Origin: Carposina sasakii
Taxonomy: Eukaryota; Arthropoda; Insecta; Lepidoptera; Carposinidae
NCBI GenBank assembly: GCA_014607495.2
Contig: CP053157.1
Coordinates: 1,240,001 to 1,304,000, forward strand
DNA: 64,000 nt
Direction: 5' to 3'
Each line of letters begins with the position of its first letter. The first letter of the stretch is position 1. Of this stretch, positions 59,231 to 64,000 are shown one piece after another. The notes below the pieces were generated by a model that saw only the letters and a program-made list of their open reading frames with translations, made no database searches and had not been told where the DNA came from. The position numbers and the translations under genes were made by a program.

Positions 59231-59654
59231 TAATTATCAATTCGTGAATAATTATCAAATCTATTTTAAAGTATTAGAACTTGATTGATTGCACGGGATA
59301 GGACATAGTTTGCGCACAAAGTTTTAAAGATAAAACATACTTTTACAAGTACTTGTAGCAGGACAAGAATGTGATTTAATTTGCAGGTTAGTATTGATTT
59401 AAGCTAATGACATTTTCCATTCTTTATAATTTTCAATATATTAAACATTATTGTAATTCATCCAACTCTTATAATTTCACGATAACATCCTAATCCTATC
59501 TAATATGATATGCGAAATTATGTTTTTTTGTATGTAACATCTTCACGCTCAACCAATGTTCTTGTTCGCATACATAATAATATACCTAGGAGTACGGATA
59601 AGGACATAGGATACAATCTGTACTCAACGCGAAAGGAGTCGTGGGCAACAGCTA
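59231..59654. other. Intergenic, nothing recognised
   Basis: AT-rich; no shared repeat. Confidence 0.4.
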
Positions 59655-59885
59655 ATCTAGCTATTAGTAATATTATAAAGCTGAAGAGTTTGTTTGTTTG
59701 AACGCGCTACTCGTAATATCAGGAACTACAAGTCCGATTTGAAAAATTCTTTTAGTATTAGATAGCTCATTAATTGAGGAAGGCTATAATAGGCTAGTAT
59801 ATATGACTCGCCCCGGTGTCACACGGGTGTAGTGTAATTCCCTTTCACGCGGGCGAAGTTGTGGGCGGCCGCTAGTTCATACTCG
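59655..59885 (+). repeat. LINE 3' end remnant
   Basis: TAATATTATAAAGCTGAAGA, GTTTGTTTGTTTGAACGCGC, ACTACAAGTCCGATTTGAAA, TGACTCGCCCCGGTGTCACA and GGGCGGCCGCTAGTTCATAC. Confidence 0.65.
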
Positions 59886-60046
59886 TATTATTTGATCGTT
59901 GGCGTAGGCGCTAATCGTAGTACTACTACGAACTACGAATCTACTACGCTGGAAACATCTAAGCTTTGCTCTCAAAACTTTAGCGACCAATAAAATATTA
60001 TTATTCAACGGGTAATGATTCCAAATCCAGGTATTAGCCTTGTCCC

Positions 60047-60309
60047 TTATACAGGATGTAACAAAAAGGGTATGTTAAGCGAAAGGCTATATAGTCCACT
60101 ATAGAACCTATCTACAAAATTTGAGACTCGAAATCACATTTTTATTTTTCAAGATTTTATGAAAATTTCTGAGATATTTAAAAATCCTCCATACTATCGG
60201 GAAAAATAAACATGTGATTTCGGGTCTCAAATTTTGTGGATAGGTTCTCTACAGTGAGCTATCTACATAGCTTTTCGCTTAACATACCCTTTTTGTTACA
60301 TCCTGTATA
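60047..60309. mobile_element. MITE-B copy, full length
   Basis: TATACAGGATGTAACAAAAA to ACCCTTTTTGTTACATCCTG, TATA. Confidence 0.9.
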
Positions 60310-60397
60310 GACAGGACATGTCACGTTACGCAAGCAGTGTGTCCCGTCTCATTCAGTTATATATCTCATACAATTATATAAAAGGTCACACCGTTTG

Positions 60398-60522
60398 CCG
60401 TCTACGCTTACGTCTACGCATATTCATCTGGTCTGCTCGAGCCTATACAGTTCCATACATTAAAACTCGGTGGCACGTCTACGATATACGTATACACGCA
60501 TTCGGCTTGCTCGAGCTTTAAA
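60398..60522. mobile_element. Partial CGTA-hexamer foldback
   Basis: CGTCTACGCTTACGTCTACG, TCTGGTCTGCTCGAGCC and GCATTCGGCTTGCTCGAGCT; relates to 16555-16775. Confidence 0.65.
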
Positions 60523-61073
60523 TCAATCCCGTCGATTTTGCCAACTTTTATTAACACTTCGACCATGTTAATAAACTTTACTAGAACTTTATAATACAGT
60601 ACTTTTAGTTTTTAAACATTAAAAATGGTTCTGCAGCGTTAGAAAGTAAAGGCGCGAGCCAGTATCGCCACGAGGCTGCCAGCTAATTGGTAAAAACTTT
60701 TAATTGCTCGCAAGTTTTCAGTTTACGCGCTCCTCGGGCCATAGAGAGAGCGGGGGTGAAGAATGCTGTTACTGGACAAGTAGGTATCGAATACGAGTAC
60801 AGCCGTGAGTCATAAGATCTATGTTGTTGGACTTTGAGCGTTAACGCAAGGGCATAAGTACATTTGTATACATATTATTGCTCGTGACTATACTTAAATA
60901 GTATAGGTACTGAAATCGACTTTATTTTGTGTGAATAAAGCTTTAAATGCAACCAGTACAAAATCGTTTTATCACTGACGGTGCACAGAATAAAAAATTT
61001 GATGTGATGAGCTAAGAAAGAATGTACGGAAATTACCACGGGCGGAAAAAAGTACATACGAGTAATTAATAAC
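60523..61073. other. Intergenic, nothing recognised
   Basis: No shared repeat or coding signal. Confidence 0.4.
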
Positions 61074-61412
61074 ACAGGGTGATTTTTGGTCGTCAACGTT
61101 CCCGAAAACTACGGAATCTCCTCATCATCACGATCATTTTTCTCCATGGAAGCATACCTGGGAAGAGTCTGGTTTCCAAAATATTAGGGTCCAAAGTTGA
61201 GTAAATAGACTGCGTTTTTCTGCATAAATGCACATAGACGCGCGTAGCAGGATTTTTTCACGAAAAATAATTAATATCTGTCGCACGAATATCAAAGGAA
61301 TTTAAAAAAAAATAAAAAAAAAACAGCATTTTTTTTTGGCATAAACTTACTTTATTTGATGTATAGAGTACGAACCCTTCGTTAATGGTGGACACAAAAA
61401 AACATCCTGTAT
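61074..61412 (+). mobile_element. MITE-A copy, forward, internally shortened
   Basis: ACACAGGGTGATTTTTGGTC to ACAAAAAAACATCCTGTATA; about 40 bp after ATATCTGTC are missing. Confidence 0.9.
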
Positions 61413-61417
61413 ATACA

Positions 61418-61505
61418 CAGCTGTGTTTGTGAAATGATGGAACTAGAACTGCAGGACCATAAAGAGATCTCACAGCCATGTTTCACATTTCGGAGACAGG
61501 TGACG
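61418..61505 (-). repeat. Rep-D fragment
   Basis: CAGCTGTGTTTGTGAAATGA, AACTGCAGGACCATAAAGAG and ATCTCACAGCCATG. Confidence 0.65.
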
Positions 61506-62447
61506 GGAAAAAATAAACGATTTTTTAAAGTTTATGTGGTTTTGAGATCGTTGACCACCTCAAGTATTGTTTTCCGTGAACCTGGGGGTAAACTCTGAAA
61601 TGCCGCTTTCGAATCTTTCGATCCGACCGAAGCCCGACCGAATCCCGCCTACCAAAGAATATACTTTGCCCTATCGAAAAGCAACTTTGAACCATAGAGA
61701 ATAACTACTGACTAATATTATAAGCTTTCTATTATCTAGCCTTATACCTGTCAAATTTCGCGGACCGAATAGACTGATCCGATCGAAGGAAGTTCGTAGT
61801 AGGAAACACAGCGATATTCGGCCGATACTTCGTTTATCGTCACTTCAGATTAGTAGTTTAACCTAACCCTGGTCTGTCGTGGGCGATCGCTAGTTGAAAA
61901 ATATAATGCAAACTGCAGAATAGTAAAAGTTTTTATGTTTCTTATTTGTAAAGTTTTAACCGAACGCGAACTTCGTGGCCCCACTAATAAACCCCGAGCG
62001 GCCTTTCTTGCGCTTTACAATTTACACCGTAAGCTGATAGTGCGAAGGTCGATAATCGTGGTTAGACCGATGTAAATAAAGTTAGTTAACTTTAACTGGG
62101 TCGCTAACTGGCCTTTACCGAATGGTCAACCATCACCAACTTTTGATGTTAAATTACTCGGAAGTGAGGCTGCGACACCGAGAGCGTATTGAATTTTCTG
62201 CTGTATAGGTGGTATCCACTTATGATAATAGTGTGATTTTGTGACACAAACACCGATGCATTCAGTAAATAAATATTTTCTGGTGCCCAAGGAGTAGAAG
62301 GTTAAAAAAATTGTTTTTCAAACCGTACTGTGTTACACAGTTTAATGATCAAAGACATTTTCATTATTTTAGTAAAATTTATAGGAATTGTACAGGATAA
62401 AATTCTTTTGTGCGGCACACTGAACTTTATTATATTATTATATACAT
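61506..62447. other. Intergenic, nothing recognised
   Basis: No shared repeat or coding signal. Confidence 0.4.
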
Positions 62448-63130
62448 GAACTGCAGGATCACGAAGAAGTTACTACAGAGAAGCATTAAAAACTAGACTT
62501 TCCGCGGAATAAAATATTTTAAAGTAAAATTATATTATTTTTTGTGAAGAACATAATTTTCTAAATTCTTGTCGTGTGAAAAAGTCTTTAAGTGTCAAAA
62601 GTGTTTAAATGATTTATTTTGTTACAGACAAAAGATAACTTAATTGAATTCTTTTAAAAAAAACTTTTCCTGTAAAATTTAGCGCTGTTATGTTCTGCAT
62701 TTATCTAGAAATTTTATTACGTCTATTAAAGTGCTTCATATTTTCCCGGTATTTTCATATCTCTGGAAAAGTTTAGCCCTAAGGGTTCTGCATCAGGCAG
62801 TCTAGACCTTCAAAATCCTACGTGATGATGAGGAGATTCTTTCCGTAGTTTTGGGAACCGTTTGCAACGGAAGTCTCCAAAAATCATTTTCCCCGTTTTG
62901 CGAGTCCTCCACACCTCATTCTTCGTCCCTTTGGTCGCACTGTATGATATATAGCCTATCGATACATGAGGTATCCAGAACTGCAGGATCACGAAGAAGT
63001 TACTACAGAGACGTTTAGCATTATAAGTCAATGACAAGAGAGAACGCCTTCGAGTTCCTTAGTCGACTCTTACGACATGCACCGTAGGAGATGCAGCTGA
63101 TGTAGTCTAGTAAAGCCCTGCATCATTGCA
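62448..63130 (-). repeat. Rep-D pieces with a 34-bp direct duplication and a MITE-A scrap
   Basis: GAACTGCAGGATCACGAAGA with AGTTACTACAGAG occurs at 62450-62482 and again at 62979-63013. The second is followed by a Rep-D 5' half (AGTCGACTCTTACGACATGC, GGAGATGCAGCTGATGTAGT). A MITE-A scrap (TGATGATGAGGAGATTC, CCGTAGTTTTGGGAAC) lies at 62818-62890. Confidence 0.65.
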
Positions 63131-64000
63131 GAACAAAGTCCATTTCGCTCATGATAGAGCTTCGCCATGTTATGTTTATCCTCCCAAGACCACACTCGCT
63201 ATATTTTAAACACCTTATTATTTGTCGCACATCGCCTAAGCCGCGGCAAATCTCGCTCCTGTCTCGACTTTTTATGCAAATTACATTTTTTTTGCATAAA
63301 AAATCGTCTTGCTTTATCCCCGTCACGGCGAAGGGTGTAGCAGTCACGTCGCATTCATAAAGTTAAGTTTGTATTCATTTTCGGTGATACGGGACGAGGC
63401 GACGTCGGTGACGTCATAAATTCAGATTAAGTGGGGGGATGGGACGGTATAGTTGCTGTAGTGCAAATGCATTTGACGTCTTTTTGAAGAGTAACAGTAT
63501 CTTCAAAGCATAAAAGGACTTGTTACGCTGGATGCAGCATGTTAGCTTTGATGTGTTTGCTATCCTATAGATGAGGCAGTCAAAACGGTTGATCCCATTT
63601 AAACAGATTGTAAACCCTTCTCGAATATTTTTTTAGTACCGGGAAATTCACATTTATTCCAGATAACAGAGATTGAGGGTTACTGATCCCTCTTTTTAAG
63701 ATATTCGAAGTATTTCTAAGTAGCACGTAAGTATTTTTATACCTACTTAGAAAGCTTACGAGATAATAAATACGAGTAAGTAATTGAAAATATCAAATTT
63801 GCCCATCTCCCGCATACCATACAGGCCCACTACAGGGTATAATAATTAGAATTTAGAATAACTTATTCTTTTCATTATAATATTTTAGCAAGTAAAGTAG
63901 CTTAATTAAATTTTACCACAAAAAGATCATGCCACAGATTAAATACTTGTGAAGCGGAGCGTTGCATTTATAGCGATGAGTTGGCAACATTTGATCGGTG
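63131..64000. other. Intergenic, nothing recognised
   Basis: Frames at 63123-63347 (-) and 63151-63360 (+) overlap each other and match no family known to me. Confidence 0.4.

Overview
The window looks like a gene-poor, repeat-dense stretch of a lepidopteran (moth or butterfly) nuclear genome. The grounds are: a split gene with GT-AG introns; RTE-type retrotransposon 3' ends closing in ATGATG tails; tRNA-derived SINEs; a short TTAGG array (the insect telomere unit); and several dispersed repeats whose sequence style I know from Lepidoptera. No bacterial operons, CRISPR arrays or functional tRNA or rRNA genes were seen. Family and species cannot be fixed from sequence alone.

Only one host gene is supported. 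The 3' part of an SLC26 anion transporter gene, most like SLC26A11 (sodium-independent sulfate anion transporter), runs on the + strand at 1150-9310. Eleven exons are recognisable, with conserved transporter motifs and a C-terminal STAS domain; the first roughly 80-90 codons lie before the window. Exon phases are consistent throughout except that exon 1973-2078 carries one surplus base. Its introns and 3' end are packed with transposon remnants, several within about 50 bp of splice acceptors, and a MITE begins 18 bp after the stop codon.

The second intact protein gene belongs to a transposon. At 29328-31262 (- strand) there is an uninterrupted 644-residue pogo/Tigger-type transposase with two CENP-B-like DNA-binding helix-turn-helix regions, a DD35D catalytic domain and a C-terminal PHD zinc finger. 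It lies in a 2.64-kb element (29070-31708) with matching inverted termini, TA duplications and eight copies of an ATATGGTCA-type motif near its ends. The element sits inside an older MITE.

The rest is layered repeats. Names used below: MITE-A (about 380 bp, 12 near-full copies); MITE-B (about 265 bp, nearly palindromic); MITE-C (about 460 bp); Rep-D (about 215 bp, at least 15 copies); MITE-E (CCCCCTTATTACC ends); SINE-S, SINE-T, SINE-L and an Ala-tRNA-like SINE-A; Rep-G, Rep-U and Rep-V; LINE-K and other LINE 3' ends. MITE-A, -B and -C share a TACAGGRTG terminus flanked by TA. Several single insertions have readable target-site duplications: 8 bp at 11087-11296 and 37588-37732, TTAA at 3168-3303, TA at 22159-22921, and 11-13 bp for retroposed copies at 2274-2400, 5539-5755, 37776-38111 and 47920-48178.

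By region: 1-9310 is the transporter gene with intronic repeats; 9311-20222 is dense in MITEs; 20223-28775 has sparser repeats; 28776-31790 is the nested pogo element; 31791-37587 is sparse; 37588-53612 is mixed SINE, RTE and MITE; 53613-64000 is sparse to moderate. Repeat borders are accurate to a few bases where duplications are named and to about 10-20 bases otherwise.
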